From positions 1-60,460 of the forward strand of contig CAZQEZ010000006.1 in assembly GCA_964592475.1 (NCBI GenBank): a stretch of DNA of 60,460 nucleotides, written 5' to 3'. A program made the translations under genes and the position numbers. Position 1 is the first letter of the stretch, and each line of letters begins with the position of its first letter. Source of the DNA: CAZQEZ01 sp964592475 (GTDB lineage: Bacteria; Bacteroidota; Bacteroidia; Cytophagales; Cyclobacteriaceae). Positions 17,624 to 26,585 of the stretch are shown here, piece by piece. The notes below the pieces were generated by a model. That model was not told the DNA's origin. It ran no database searches and worked only from the letters and a program-made list of their open reading frames with translations.

Positions 17624-18076
17624 ATGAAAGAATTTCAAAATACACTTAACCACCTTTTCCAGCGCGAATTGGATAGTCTCAGCAATGAAATTTCTCAATA
17701 TCCTGATGATAAATCTCTACAAAGAGTCGAAAACGGTATTACTAATTCAGCTGCAAATCTATGTTTACATTTGATCGGTAATTTAAATCATTATATCGGA
17801 CACCAATTAGCCGGTACAGATTATGTGAGAGATCGTGAGGCCGAATTTGGTAGAGATGATATCAGCAAAGAAGAGTTACTGAAAAAATTGGGATATTGCC
17901 AACAAATGTTGGCAGATGCTTTGCAAAAAATTGATGATCATCAACTGCATAAAATTCATGATCCCGGATTTATTACAAAAGACACCATGACAATTCGTCA
18001 ATTTCTAATGCATCTTTACGGACACTTGAATTATCACCTGGGGCAAATTAATTATCATAGGAGATTATTATCATAA
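17624..18076 (+). CDS. DinB-family / DUF1572-like protein
   Basis: Four-helix-bundle protein of 150 residues in the DinB superfamily, which includes metal-dependent thiol transferases. Three candidate metal-ligand histidines fit the pattern: LCLHLIGNLNHYIGHQL near residues 48-62 and the C-terminal HLYGHLNYHLGQINYH. The family in Bacteroidota is usually annotated DUF1572. The substrate is unknown. Transcription is expected from the promoter at 17536. The gene is convergent with the 2-hydroxyacid dehydrogenase. Confidence 0.85.
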   Translation: MKEFQNTLNHLFQRELDSLSNEISQYPDDKSLQRVENGITNSAANLCLHLIGNLNHYIGHQLAGTDYVRDREAEFGRDDISKEELLKKLGYCQQMLADALQKIDDHQLHKIHDPGFITKDTMTIRQFLMHLYGHLNYHLGQINYHRRLLS

Positions 18077-18100
18077 GAAGCATGAATTTCTCATTTGATT

Positions 18101-19039
18101 TTAATAGCCTTTTTCAAAATTAACCAGGCCTTGCAAAGGTTCATTTTTTTCAAATCGCTGCAGGTTATCTAAAAAAATCATGACTTTTTGTTTTCCTTCG
18201 TCGATGAATCCACCACTGGTATGTTGGGAAAGAATAGTGTTGGGGCAATCCCACCAGGGGTGATTATCAGACAATGGTTCTTTTTGAGTAACATCAATTA
18301 CTGCTCCCGCTATTTTATTCTCTTTCAACATTAGTATCAAATACTCTTCATCCACTGCTGTGCCCCGTCCAACATTTACAAAAATAGCCCCTGCTTTTAA
18401 TCTCTGCAGCTTATCACGATTAATCAAATTAATGGTAGCCTGGGTTTGAGGCAAACAACCGATTACAATATCTGCTAGCGCTATAGCATCACCAAGCTTT
18501 TCAATTTCATTAATATCGGCAGGTGGTTTACTTCTACTAAAAATGGTTATTTTACAATCAAATGCTTCCAGTAGTTTCTTGATCTGCAGGCCAATTGCAC
18601 CACCACCAATAATTAAAACTTGTTTATTATGTAAAAGACGCAATGCCGGTCTTATCTCTTTGAAGTTCCACCGTTTCTCTTCTTTTAGTATTACAAGATC
18701 ATCCAACTTACGATATAATGCCATTATCCCGGCTATAGCAGTTTCGGCTACTGGTTTGGCATAAAAGCCTTTTAAGTGGGTAACCTCGCAATTAGGCGCA
18801 AAGGAGCAATCGAGGTATGAATTTACTCCAGTAGAGTCTAATTGCAGCCATTGTAAATGATGGCAATGGGGAATGTAATCAGCCGGTATATTACCAAAAA
18901 TTATCTGGGAATTGTAAGCAGCATCTTTTCTCGCTTCTGATGGTAGTTCATTGGCAAAAATAACCTGATGATTTTTCGTATTTTGAGCTAAAAAATCTTT
19001 TTCATCATTGGTGAGCCAGCTTTGTACAAAAATTCTCAT
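18101..19039 (-). CDS. D-2-hydroxyacid dehydrogenase
   Basis: NAD-dependent oxidoreductase of the D-isomer-specific 2-hydroxyacid dehydrogenase family, 312 residues. The Rossmann motif is LIIGGGAIGLQI near residue 145. Catalytic Arg lies in VNVGRGTAVDEEYL near residue 232, Glu in TQKEPLSDNHPWW near residue 261, and His in LSQHTSGG near residue 281. The domain order is normal and complete. The substrate (2-oxoacid) is not determined. The gene is convergent with the DinB-like gene with only 24 bp between stops and no clear hairpin. Confidence 0.93.
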   Translation of the reverse strand: MRIFVQSWLTNDEKDFLAQNTKNHQVIFANELPSEARKDAAYNSQIIFGNIPADYIPHCHHLQWLQLDSTGVNSYLDCSFAPNCEVTHLKGFYAKPVAETAIAGIMALYRKLDDLVILKEEKRWNFKEIRPALRLLHNKQVLIIGGGAIGLQIKKLLEAFDCKITIFSRSKPPADINEIEKLGDAIALADIVIGCLPQTQATINLINRDKLQRLKAGAIFVNVGRGTAVDEEYLILMLKENKIAGAVIDVTQKEPLSDNHPWWDCPNTILSQHTSGGFIDEGKQKVMIFLDNLQRFEKNEPLQGLVNFEKGY

Positions 19040-19103
19040 AGCAACGTTAATAAAAATTTACAATATAAAGTCAGTTGTAAAATTCAGGATATTCTGGTTC
19101 AAA

Positions 19104-19135
19104 TTGTAGCACTCTATTAAATATTACTACTTTTG
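19104..19135 (+). promoter_or_regulatory. Possible promoter of the ceramidase-like gene
   Basis: TACTTTTG at 19128-19135 fits the -7 TAnnTTTG element, with TTG at 19104-19106 and a slightly long 21-bp spacer. It lies 23 bp before the ATG at 19159. Confidence 0.4.
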
Positions 19136-19158
19136 GCCTGCATAAGTTGTTAGCTTAA

Positions 19159-20502
19159 ATGGTATTAAATAAGATTATAATTAAAATAGCCTATAGTATA
19201 TTGGTGTTTGCGACCTTGGTGCTGTTTATTTTGGCAGTAGCTATTGAACCGATTGATACTACTCCGCTAAAAGAGCAGAAGTATTATCAGCAAACGCGAT
19301 CATTATTGAATGAGCTGGAAATTCCGGCATTTTCACCAACAAATGATTTGCAGGCCGGTTGGCACGCGACCAATATTACTCCTGCAAAAGCAGCCATGGT
19401 TGGTTATACTCCTCGCGCAACTTTTACTGCTGTAGCAGACAGCATTTATTGCCGCGTCATTTCTGTTAGCAATGGTACTACTCGTATTTCATTTATATCA
19501 TTCGATTTATTAATTGTTCCTCCCGAGGTAAAAGATGCAATTTTAAAAAAGATAAAAGAAGATCAAATCAATACATTCCCATATTTCTCTGCTGTACATT
19601 CTCACAGTAGCATTGGCAATTGGGACAATACTTTGGCTGGTGGCGTTATTGCAGGAAATTACGATCATGCCATGGTAGATAGGCTGGCCAGTAAAGCAAT
19701 TCAAGCTATTATCCATTCCCTTGCTGATTTACAACCGGCTTCAATGGCTGTATTTCAAGCCAATGCTCCCGAGTTAGTTTATAATCGTTTGGATAGAAAT
19801 GCTTCTACGGATACCCTTGTAAGGGGATTTACTATTAATCGCGCCGATGACAGCACTGCTTATCTGGTTACTTTTGCAGCCCATGCCACCAATTTACCTA
19901 TGAAAAGCACCTTTCTTAGTGCTGATTATCCCGGACAGGTAGTAAAAGAATTAAATGATCATGGTAGTTTTGCTATGTTTATGGCGGGAATGGTGGGAAG
20001 TCATAGTCTAAAAAATAATGAAGGTCTTAAGCATATGGATGCAATAAGAGCTACCGGTAAGCAAATAAGCAGTAAAATATTAACTGCTAATAAAACAACA
20101 ATTGATACTTTGGTTACCATATATCATAAGCAAATACCATTGCCCGCCAGACCGGCACAATTAAAACTTTCACGTAATTGGCAACTGCGTAATTGGTTGT
20201 TTGAAGTAGTATTTGGTCCATTGGATTTGTCAGTCACTGTGGTGAAAATCGGATCATTGGTAATGATATCTATGCCAGGTGATTTTAGCGGAGAGCTTTA
20301 TTTAAATCATATTGCCAGTAGCCATCCTGATCTAAACTTGATTATCACCAGCTTCAATGGCGATTTTGGAGGATACATCATTGAAGATAAGCATTATTAT
20401 TCTTCTAAAAAGGAAGAAGCAAATGTAATGAACTGGTTAGGACCTTACGGGGGTCAATATTTTGCTTCAGTGGTTAATCAGCTAATTGGTAAAATTGATT
20501 AA
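19159..20502 (+). CDS. Neutral/alkaline ceramidase-domain protein
   Basis: Predicted hydrolase of 447 residues with an N-terminal membrane anchor or uncleaved signal (residues about 8-30). The body resembles the N-terminal domain of neutral/non-lysosomal ceramidases: GWHATNITPAKAAMVGY near residue 69, FISFDLLIVPP, and the zinc-ligand-like VHSHSSIGNW near residue 150 with AAHATNLPM near residue 240. It is shorter than the roughly 650-residue ceramidases and lacks the C-terminal Ig-like domain, so amide-lipid hydrolysis is only a proposal. Its stop and that of the convergent neighbour share the four bases TTAA. Confidence 0.85.
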   Translation: MVLNKIIIKIAYSILVFATLVLFILAVAIEPIDTTPLKEQKYYQQTRSLLNELEIPAFSPTNDLQAGWHATNITPAKAAMVGYTPRATFTAVADSIYCRVISVSNGTTRISFISFDLLIVPPEVKDAILKKIKEDQINTFPYFSAVHSHSSIGNWDNTLAGGVIAGNYDHAMVDRLASKAIQAIIHSLADLQPASMAVFQANAPELVYNRLDRNASTDTLVRGFTINRADDSTAYLVTFAAHATNLPMKSTFLSADYPGQVVKELNDHGSFAMFMAGMVGSHSLKNNEGLKHMDAIRATGKQISSKILTANKTTIDTLVTIYHKQIPLPARPAQLKLSRNWQLRNWLFEVVFGPLDLSVTVVKIGSLVMISMPGDFSGELYLNHIASSHPDLNLIITSFNGDFGGYIIEDKHYYSSKKEEANVMNWLGPYGGQYFASVVNQLIGKID

Positions 20503-21887
20503 CCCGGATAATCAAATAGTTTATTTTCGGCTATTGTTTTGGCTATTTTTTCAGGTAAATATTTTTGCCAGCCGTTTTTGTTTTCTCTGATCATTTGTAA
20601 GACCTTATCAGAAAAAATATTTAAATGATCTATATTTAAAGCATTCAATTTATCTATATTATTATTTTGACATAAGTATTTATATAAAGGTTGCTTTTGT
20701 GCCGGTAGCTTAATATCATCACAGGTGGCAAGTTTATTGTCTTTAATGCCAGGATAAATCATGATTTTTACATTATTTTTAAAAAGCTTGCCAAATGATT
20801 CCAGTAGCCCTCCATTAAGTTCCTTATAATGGCTTTCATCAAATATTTTAAACATGCTATCGACACCCATCACGATTCGCACTTTCCTGTGAGTAAGCAG
20901 CGCAATATAATCTGCTAGCATATAATACTTTTGATAATCGGAAATCATCACTTTGAGACCGAGCGAGCTAAGTAGGTCAATTCTTTGCAGGAAATCCCTA
21001 TCCGAGATACCTTCCTCGGCGGAAAGGTTATGTAGTGTAAGTTCAGCAAAAGTAACCATTAATTCATCCTTGATTTCTTTAGCAAAAGCATCTTGAGCTG
21101 CTTTCAGCATATCCATATGAACCAATGTTACCGGTCGAAACCTTCCCCTTAACAGCAGTACATGTTTTTTATACAAGGCGTCTGCCGGTTGTAAAACAGT
21201 GCCATCGGCATCAAACATAGTAGCCCGGCTAAGTCCGTAACGAACAAGTTTAAGTGCCATCAGTCGGTTATCTAAATTAGCAAAGTCAGGTCCTTTAATT
21301 TGGAAATAATCAATTTCTAAGCGGCCAGGCGAGAGATTGTCCTGTAAAGCTTGCATTAGTTCCTCCGGATTGGCAATATGGTAGCAAGCATAAATTAAAT
21401 TTATACCTAATATGCCCATGGTTTGTTGCTGCCAGTTAGCCTCTGTATCATGCAGTAATACATGTATAATACATTCATTGAAGGGCTTTTCCGGCTCCAA
21501 CTGAAAGCGAAGACCCAGCCAGCCATGCCCTTGGTTAGTTTTTTTAAAATTGAGCGTTTCTACAGTATTGGCAAACACAAAAAATTTGGTGCTTTGCAGT
21601 CTATCGGGTAATCTTTCTTTTAACAAATTAAATTCGTGGTGAAGCATCATCAGTAATCGTTCCTGACTGACATAACGCTTACTTTTCCCGTAGATGGCAT
21701 CACTAAATTGCATATCATAAGCCGACATGGTTTTGGCAATGGTGCCGGAGGAGCCACCTACTTTAAAAAACTGAGCTGCTGTTTCTTGACCGGCGCCTAT
21801 TTCGGCAAAAGAGCCGTAAATGGATTGGTCAAGATTTATTTTTAGTGCTTTTTCACGGGTAGATAGAATTCGGAATAACTTATTCAT
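20499..21887 (-). CDS. Large conserved hypothetical protein
   Basis: Protein of 462 residues belonging to a widely conserved family that databases often mislabel as a TonB-dependent receptor. It has no signal peptide or beta-barrel pattern and looks cytosolic. Conserved-looking stretches are YGSFAEIGAGQETAAQFF near residue 24, GGSSGTIAKTMSAYDMQFSDAIYG near residue 44 and LLRGRFRPVTLVHMDML near residue 249. Biochemical role unknown; I assign none. It is convergent with and touches the ceramidase-like gene. Confidence 0.85.
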   Translation of the reverse strand: MNKLFRILSTREKALKINLDQSIYGSFAEIGAGQETAAQFFKVGGSSGTIAKTMSAYDMQFSDAIYGKSKRYVSQERLLMMLHHEFNLLKERLPDRLQSTKFFVFANTVETLNFKKTNQGHGWLGLRFQLEPEKPFNECIIHVLLHDTEANWQQQTMGILGINLIYACYHIANPEELMQALQDNLSPGRLEIDYFQIKGPDFANLDNRLMALKLVRYGLSRATMFDADGTVLQPADALYKKHVLLLRGRFRPVTLVHMDMLKAAQDAFAKEIKDELMVTFAELTLHNLSAEEGISDRDFLQRIDLLSSLGLKVMISDYQKYYMLADYIALLTHRKVRIVMGVDSMFKIFDESHYKELNGGLLESFGKLFKNNVKIMIYPGIKDNKLATCDDIKLPAQKQPLYKYLCQNNNIDKLNALNIDHLNIFSDKVLQMIRENKNGWQKYLPEKIAKTIAENKLFDYPG

Positions 21888-22123
21888 AAGATGACATTAG
21901 GAAAAATCGAAAAGAAGGATTTATTTAAAAATTATAAATCGAATTTGTAACAAGCTTAAAACTAAAGAAAAAGAAGAATATTTTCGCTATAAAGATAGGT
22001 TAATTCCAATGATCTCATTTTTTATTCGATTTAATGATTTTTATTTCAATGTTATATTTACCTTAAAAATTGCATGAACATTTTCTATAAAACTTCTGTT
22101 AGCCTGCTTATAAAAGTTATAAG

Positions 22124-23152
22124 ATGAATAATAGTGTTGAATTTTTGCAAGAACAAAGATATATAGGTGATCCCGAAGCAGATCGATTAGTTACTCGTTT
22201 ATTTGAGGATAAAATAGAAAAAGAGCTTTACCAAGTGCTTGCTATGCCAGCAGAATCATTATTATCCTTAAAGGGGTTGAATAAAGAATTAAATCGGTTT
22301 GTACAGGGTAAAAAAACTGATCCTGAATGGCTTGATCCTGCAAAGATAGCGCTGGGTCAACAGTTTTATCGAAAGTATGCCTCCGAAATCATGATGTTAC
22401 TTGGAGCAATGTCTTTGCCTTATTGTTATGCTGCTAGTCCGGGTAATAAAGCCATTTACTTAACGGAAAAAATGAGAAATAAACCAGGCAAAAGGCTTTT
22501 GGAAACTGCTCAGTATGTAATAAAATTAATGGAATCGGGTAGCTTTGATGAAGGAGGGATAGGTTATCCGTTTATCAATAAAACTCGTCTGGTGCACGCC
22601 ATGGTTCGTTATATGCTATTGCATAAAGCTGATTGGGACATGGAATGGGGGATACCTATCAATCAGGAAGATATGGCCGGTACTAATTTGGCATTTTCTT
22701 TTACCATTATTAACGGTTTGGAAAAACAGCAATTTCCCCTTATACCTGAACAGGTAGAAGGGTTTTTGCACGTATGGCGCTATATAGGATATCAAATGGA
22801 TATACATGAAGATTTATTGGTAGATAACATGCTTGAAGCTGCTGATTTAGAGTTGGTAATTCGCCAACGTCATTTTAAATCCTCTTCCGAGGGACATCAA
22901 CTTATGCAGGATTTACTGAAGCACTACAGAGAGGAGTTTCCATGGTTGGCAGCGCAGTTAGTAGAGCACCAGATTCGTTATTTTCTGGGCGATGAAATCA
23001 GCGACATGTTAAAGATTGAGAAAAACCAGGGCAAAGACGCGTTAGTGAGTGTAATGAATCGTTTTAAAAACAAAATTAACCGTCACTTTCATGTGTCAAC
23101 GTACAAAACTATGATGAAGAACCACGAGCGGTTGAAACAGATACACGGTTAG
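22124..23152 (+). CDS. MpaB/latex-clearing-type oxygenase family protein
   Basis: 342-residue helical protein of the DUF2236 / ER-bound oxygenase MpaB family, whose best-known member is the rubber oxygenase Lcp, a b-type haem enzyme. Matching features are the early YRKYASEIMMLLGAMSLPYCYA near residue 85, the RLVHAMVRYMLLH segment near residue 157 containing the candidate haem His, WGIPINQEDMAGTNLAFS near residue 176, and WRYIGYQMDI near residue 219. The substrate in this organism is unknown. It is monocistronic in appearance and convergent with the peptidase gene. Confidence 0.85.
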   Translation: MNNSVEFLQEQRYIGDPEADRLVTRLFEDKIEKELYQVLAMPAESLLSLKGLNKELNRFVQGKKTDPEWLDPAKIALGQQFYRKYASEIMMLLGAMSLPYCYAASPGNKAIYLTEKMRNKPGKRLLETAQYVIKLMESGSFDEGGIGYPFINKTRLVHAMVRYMLLHKADWDMEWGIPINQEDMAGTNLAFSFTIINGLEKQQFPLIPEQVEGFLHVWRYIGYQMDIHEDLLVDNMLEAADLELVIRQRHFKSSSEGHQLMQDLLKHYREEFPWLAAQLVEHQIRYFLGDEISDMLKIEKNQGKDALVSVMNRFKNKINRHFHVSTYKTMMKNHERLKQIHG

Positions 23153-23166
23153 TGGACAAATCGCTC

Positions 23167-24048
23167 TCAATCATTCATGCAACAATTTTTAAACTTTTCG
23201 CCCGAACCACATGGGCAAGGGTCATTTCTTCCAATTTTCTGTCGTTTTTTAAAAGGTTTAGTCAATATTTTTACCATGTCCTGGTGGTATACCTTTTTTA
23301 AAGTTTTATAAAGCTCCGGATGTTTTCTTTTAAATAATTTGGGTCGTTCGAAAAAATATTCACTTGCTACTGCCAAAAACTCCTCTTCGCTGGTGCCGGC
23401 GTAAGCATCTATATCACTTTTACCTTTGCGAATCTTCTTCATTTCTCGGTGCATGAGCTTCAGCCAGGGTTCTGCATACTGGTTATCATTCAAATTGCCA
23501 GGCACTCCATCTACTACACCGTCTTGCTTGTCCAATATGTGAGTAAACTCATGGATGCCCACGTTGTGCTTATCTGATGGGTTTTTGAAGCCTTTGTGCA
23601 GGCTTTTCTTGCTAAGGATCATAACACCATCCATGTTACGCCCGCTTCCCACCATACCGGTAATCACCTGTTCGGGATTGTCCATAGAAAAGTTTTTGTC
23701 GAAATAAGCCGGGTAAAGCAATACCTCCTGCAGGTAAGTGTAATTCCAGCTGGGAAATGAAAAGAGTGGAATGACTGCGCTGGAAGCTGCCAATAATCTG
23801 TCTAAATCCGATACATCAGTTTTAATTCCGGTAATACGTATTTGTTGTAGAAAATTACGCACTTTACGTTCGTACTTCTTTTTTTCTTTGGCATTTAAAT
23901 TTTGATAAAAATGTACATGAGTCTGTAATATTTCTCTCCACTCAGTTGGAAACTTATTAGGCACCTTATACACAGGTCGTTTGTTGCGCCAGTACCAATA
24001 AATCAAAAAAGCAATCAGTAAAAATCCCAGAATGGTAAATGGTGACAT
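23167..24048 (-). CDS. MtfA-type zinc peptidase with C-terminal SEC-C motif
   Basis: 293-residue member of the M90 (MtfA, DUF980) family. A single N-terminal transmembrane helix (about 1-17) anchors it. The zinc site is HEFTHILDKQDG with the third ligand probably in EEFLAVASEYFFE. The last 25 residues carry a SEC-C zinc motif (CPCGSGEKFKNCC), a fusion also seen in Bacteroidota homologues. E. coli MtfA binds the Mlc repressor; whether that holds here is unknown, as no Mlc-type gene is near. Confidence 0.9.
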   Translation of the reverse strand: MSPFTILGFLLIAFLIYWYWRNKRPVYKVPNKFPTEWREILQTHVHFYQNLNAKEKKKYERKVRNFLQQIRITGIKTDVSDLDRLLAASSAVIPLFSFPSWNYTYLQEVLLYPAYFDKNFSMDNPEQVITGMVGSGRNMDGVMILSKKSLHKGFKNPSDKHNVGIHEFTHILDKQDGVVDGVPGNLNDNQYAEPWLKLMHREMKKIRKGKSDIDAYAGTSEEEFLAVASEYFFERPKLFKRKHPELYKTLKKVYHQDMVKILTKPFKKRQKIGRNDPCPCGSGEKFKNCCMND

Positions 24049-24409
24049 AGGTAGAATGAGTATTTATTATTGATAATTGGGTAGGAGCAAGAATGTTTAA
24101 AGAGGAGCAAAACCTAAAACCTGCATAAAACTTTTAATTGCACCAATAGTCCTTATGGTGAATCATTAAATAACGGTGGGTTGCTACTGATCAAACAATT
24201 GAAATTGAGGCTGTAATAGCACAAGACCGATACAATGCTGTGGGTCCTGCTATCCACCACTAATTTGTCGGCTTTAAAGAAACTTTATCAATTGATAAAA
24301 AATATTTTTCATGATTTTTGGTTTGTTGTATCAAAAGCAGAAACGCTTCCGGTAACTTACCGGAAGCGTTTCTATAAAGTTGAATTCTAAATAAAATTTG
24401 AATTCAAAA
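24049..24409. other. 361-bp intergenic region with mutB terminator
   Basis: Between the leftward peptidase gene and the end of the leftward mutase operon. The only feature supported is the long hairpin at 24339-24373. I see no convincing reading frame or promoter consensus, though the peptidase promoter must lie in the left half. Confidence 0.55.
24339..24373 (-). terminator. Terminator of the methylmalonyl-CoA mutase operon
   Basis: A 17-bp perfect inverted repeat with a 1-nt centre, starting AGAAACGCTT. On the minus strand it follows the mutB stop by 37 bp and is followed by a TGCTTTTG stretch. The stem is unusually long and uninterrupted for a terminator, and the T tract is short. Confidence 0.7.
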
Positions 24410-26563
24410 TCAGACAGCCTCGGAAAAAGCCTCTATCAGCTTATTCAAAATATTTTGCGCGGCAATTGAAATTATCGTTCCTGGCCCAAAAACTGCTGCT
24501 ACACCCGCATCAAATAGGTATTGATAGTCTTTTTCAGGAATAACTCCACCGGCTACAACCATAACATCTCCTCGGCCTATCTTCTTCAATTCCTCAATTA
24601 ACTGTGGAACCAATGTTTTATGCCCGGCAGCAAGACTAGAAGCACCAACTACATGCACATCGTTTTCAGCTGCTTGCTGTGCCACTTCTTCTGGTGTTTG
24701 AAATAGTGGGCCGATGTCAACATCAAAGCCAAGGTCGGCAAAACTGGTACTTATTACTTTAGCACCTCGATCGTGCCCATCCTGTCCCATTTTCGCGATC
24801 ATTATTCTTGGTCTTCTACCTTCTATTTCTGAAAATTTGTCAGCAAGTTCTTTTGCTTTCACAAAATTGTCATCTGAGGAAGCTTCGGAAGAATAAACAC
24901 CTGAAATGGATTTGATGGTAGCCTGATGCCGTCCAAATACTTTTTCCATGGCATCGGAAATTTCTCCAAGCGAAGCTCTTTTACGAGCTGCATCTACAGC
25001 TAAGGCTAGTATATTACCTTCCCCTGATTCTGCTGATTTGGTGATAGCGTTAAGTGCTGCCTGAGCATCGCTATCATTTCTTTCCGACTTCAATTGTTTC
25101 AGCCTTTCCAGTTGTGAAATCCGAACGGCAGTATTGTCTACTTCCAATAGCTCCATTTCGGTTTTCTCAGAAGTTTTAAATTTGTTTACTCCTACAATTA
25201 TATCTTTGGCTGCATCAATACGTGCTTGTTTGCGGGCAGCAGCCTCTTCTATCCTCATTTTTGGGATACCAGTTTCTATGGCTTTAGCCATACCCCCCAG
25301 CTCTTCCACTTCCTGTAAGTGCTTCCAGGCTTTTTCTACCAATTGGTGCGTTAGGTATTCTACATAGTAAGATCCTGCCCATGGATCCACCACTTTAGTG
25401 ATGTTAGTTTCATCCTGTAAATATAGCTGTGTGTTTCTTGCAATACGGGCAGAAAAATCAGTTGGCAAAGCAATGGCTTCATCCAATGCATTGGTATGTA
25501 GTGACTGGGTATGGCCTAGTCCGGCAGCTAAAGCTTCAATACAAGTCCGTGTTACATTGTTAAATGGATCTTGCTCTGTTAAGCTCCATCCGGATGTTTG
25601 GCTATGAGTTCGCAGTGCCATCGACTTCGGATTTTGTGGATCAAATTGTTTTACCAATTTAGCCCAAAGCATCCTGGCAGCCCTCATCTTAGCTATTTCC
25701 ATAAAATGATTCATACCAATGGCCCAAAAGAAAGAAAGCCTGGGAGCAAAATCATCTACTTTCATACCAGTTTGTATCCCGGTTCTTATATATTCCAAAC
25801 CATCAGCCAATGTATACGCCAATTCAATATCGGCGGTGGCACCTGCTTCTTGCATGTGGTAGCCACTGATACTGATAGAATTGAATCGGGGCATATTTTT
25901 GCTAGTATAGGAAAAAATATCAGCTATGATACGCATGGAAGGTTTTGGTGGATAAATGTAGGTATTTCGCACCATAAATTCTTTCAAAATATCATTTTGG
26001 ATAGTGCCTGTTAGCTTTTCCGGCGATACTCCTTGCTCTTCAGCTGCTACAATATAAAAAGCCATTATCGGTACTACAGCACCATTCATCGTCATAGATA
26101 CTGACATTTGATCCAGCGGGATTTGGTCAAAAAGTATTTTCATATCGAGTATAGAGTCTATGGCAACACCAGCTTTTCCTACATCGCCTACTACACGGGG
26201 GTGATCAGAGTCGTATCCACGGTGTGTGGCCAAGTCAAATGCTACGGAAAGTCCTTTCTGGCCTGCCGCTAAGTTTCTCCGATAAAATGCATTGGACTCT
26301 TCGGCAGTTGAAAAGCCAGCATATTGTCGGATTGTCCAGGGGCGCGTGACATACATGGTAGAGTAAGGACCTCGGAGATAAGGAGAAAGTCCTGCAGCAT
26401 ACTGAAGGTGCTCCATGTTATCGAGTATATCTTTTCGAAAAACCGGACTTACCGGTATTTTCTCAGCTGTAGCCCAGGCTGCCCCTTCAGGAGCAGCAGT
26501 TTTTGCAGTAGCCTGGCTATTTTTTACTGCATTAAAATCTATTTTAGAAAAATCAGGTTTCAT
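24410..26563 (-). CDS. mutB: Methylmalonyl-CoA mutase, large (cobalamin-binding) subunit
   Basis: Adenosylcobalamin-dependent enzyme interconverting methylmalonyl-CoA and succinyl-CoA. It has 717 residues. The N-terminal TIM barrel has YSTMYVTRPWTIRQYAGFSTA near residue 68 and VAFDLATHRGYDSDHPR near residue 107. The C-terminal B12 domain has the base-on motif DGHDRGAKV near residue 596 with GxSxL (GASSLAAGHK) and GG downstream. The small subunit gene ends 22 bp upstream, so the two form one operon and a heterodimer. It ends in a long hairpin. Confidence 0.98.
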   Translation of the reverse strand: MKPDFSKIDFNAVKNSQATAKTAAPEGAAWATAEKIPVSPVFRKDILDNMEHLQYAAGLSPYLRGPYSTMYVTRPWTIRQYAGFSTAEESNAFYRRNLAAGQKGLSVAFDLATHRGYDSDHPRVVGDVGKAGVAIDSILDMKILFDQIPLDQMSVSMTMNGAVVPIMAFYIVAAEEQGVSPEKLTGTIQNDILKEFMVRNTYIYPPKPSMRIIADIFSYTSKNMPRFNSISISGYHMQEAGATADIELAYTLADGLEYIRTGIQTGMKVDDFAPRLSFFWAIGMNHFMEIAKMRAARMLWAKLVKQFDPQNPKSMALRTHSQTSGWSLTEQDPFNNVTRTCIEALAAGLGHTQSLHTNALDEAIALPTDFSARIARNTQLYLQDETNITKVVDPWAGSYYVEYLTHQLVEKAWKHLQEVEELGGMAKAIETGIPKMRIEEAAARKQARIDAAKDIIVGVNKFKTSEKTEMELLEVDNTAVRISQLERLKQLKSERNDSDAQAALNAITKSAESGEGNILALAVDAARKRASLGEISDAMEKVFGRHQATIKSISGVYSSEASSDDNFVKAKELADKFSEIEGRRPRIMIAKMGQDGHDRGAKVISTSFADLGFDVDIGPLFQTPEEVAQQAAENDVHVVGASSLAAGHKTLVPQLIEELKKIGRGDVMVVAGGVIPEKDYQYLFDAGVAAVFGPGTIISIAAQNILNKLIEAFSEAV

Positions 26564-26585
26564 ATTCTTTACTTATCTTATTCAA

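Noticed and set aside
24049..24338. Hidden small gene or RNA in the peptidase/mutB spacer
   Set aside because: Both strands were scanned; only short frames without family pattern and one weak hairpin were seen.
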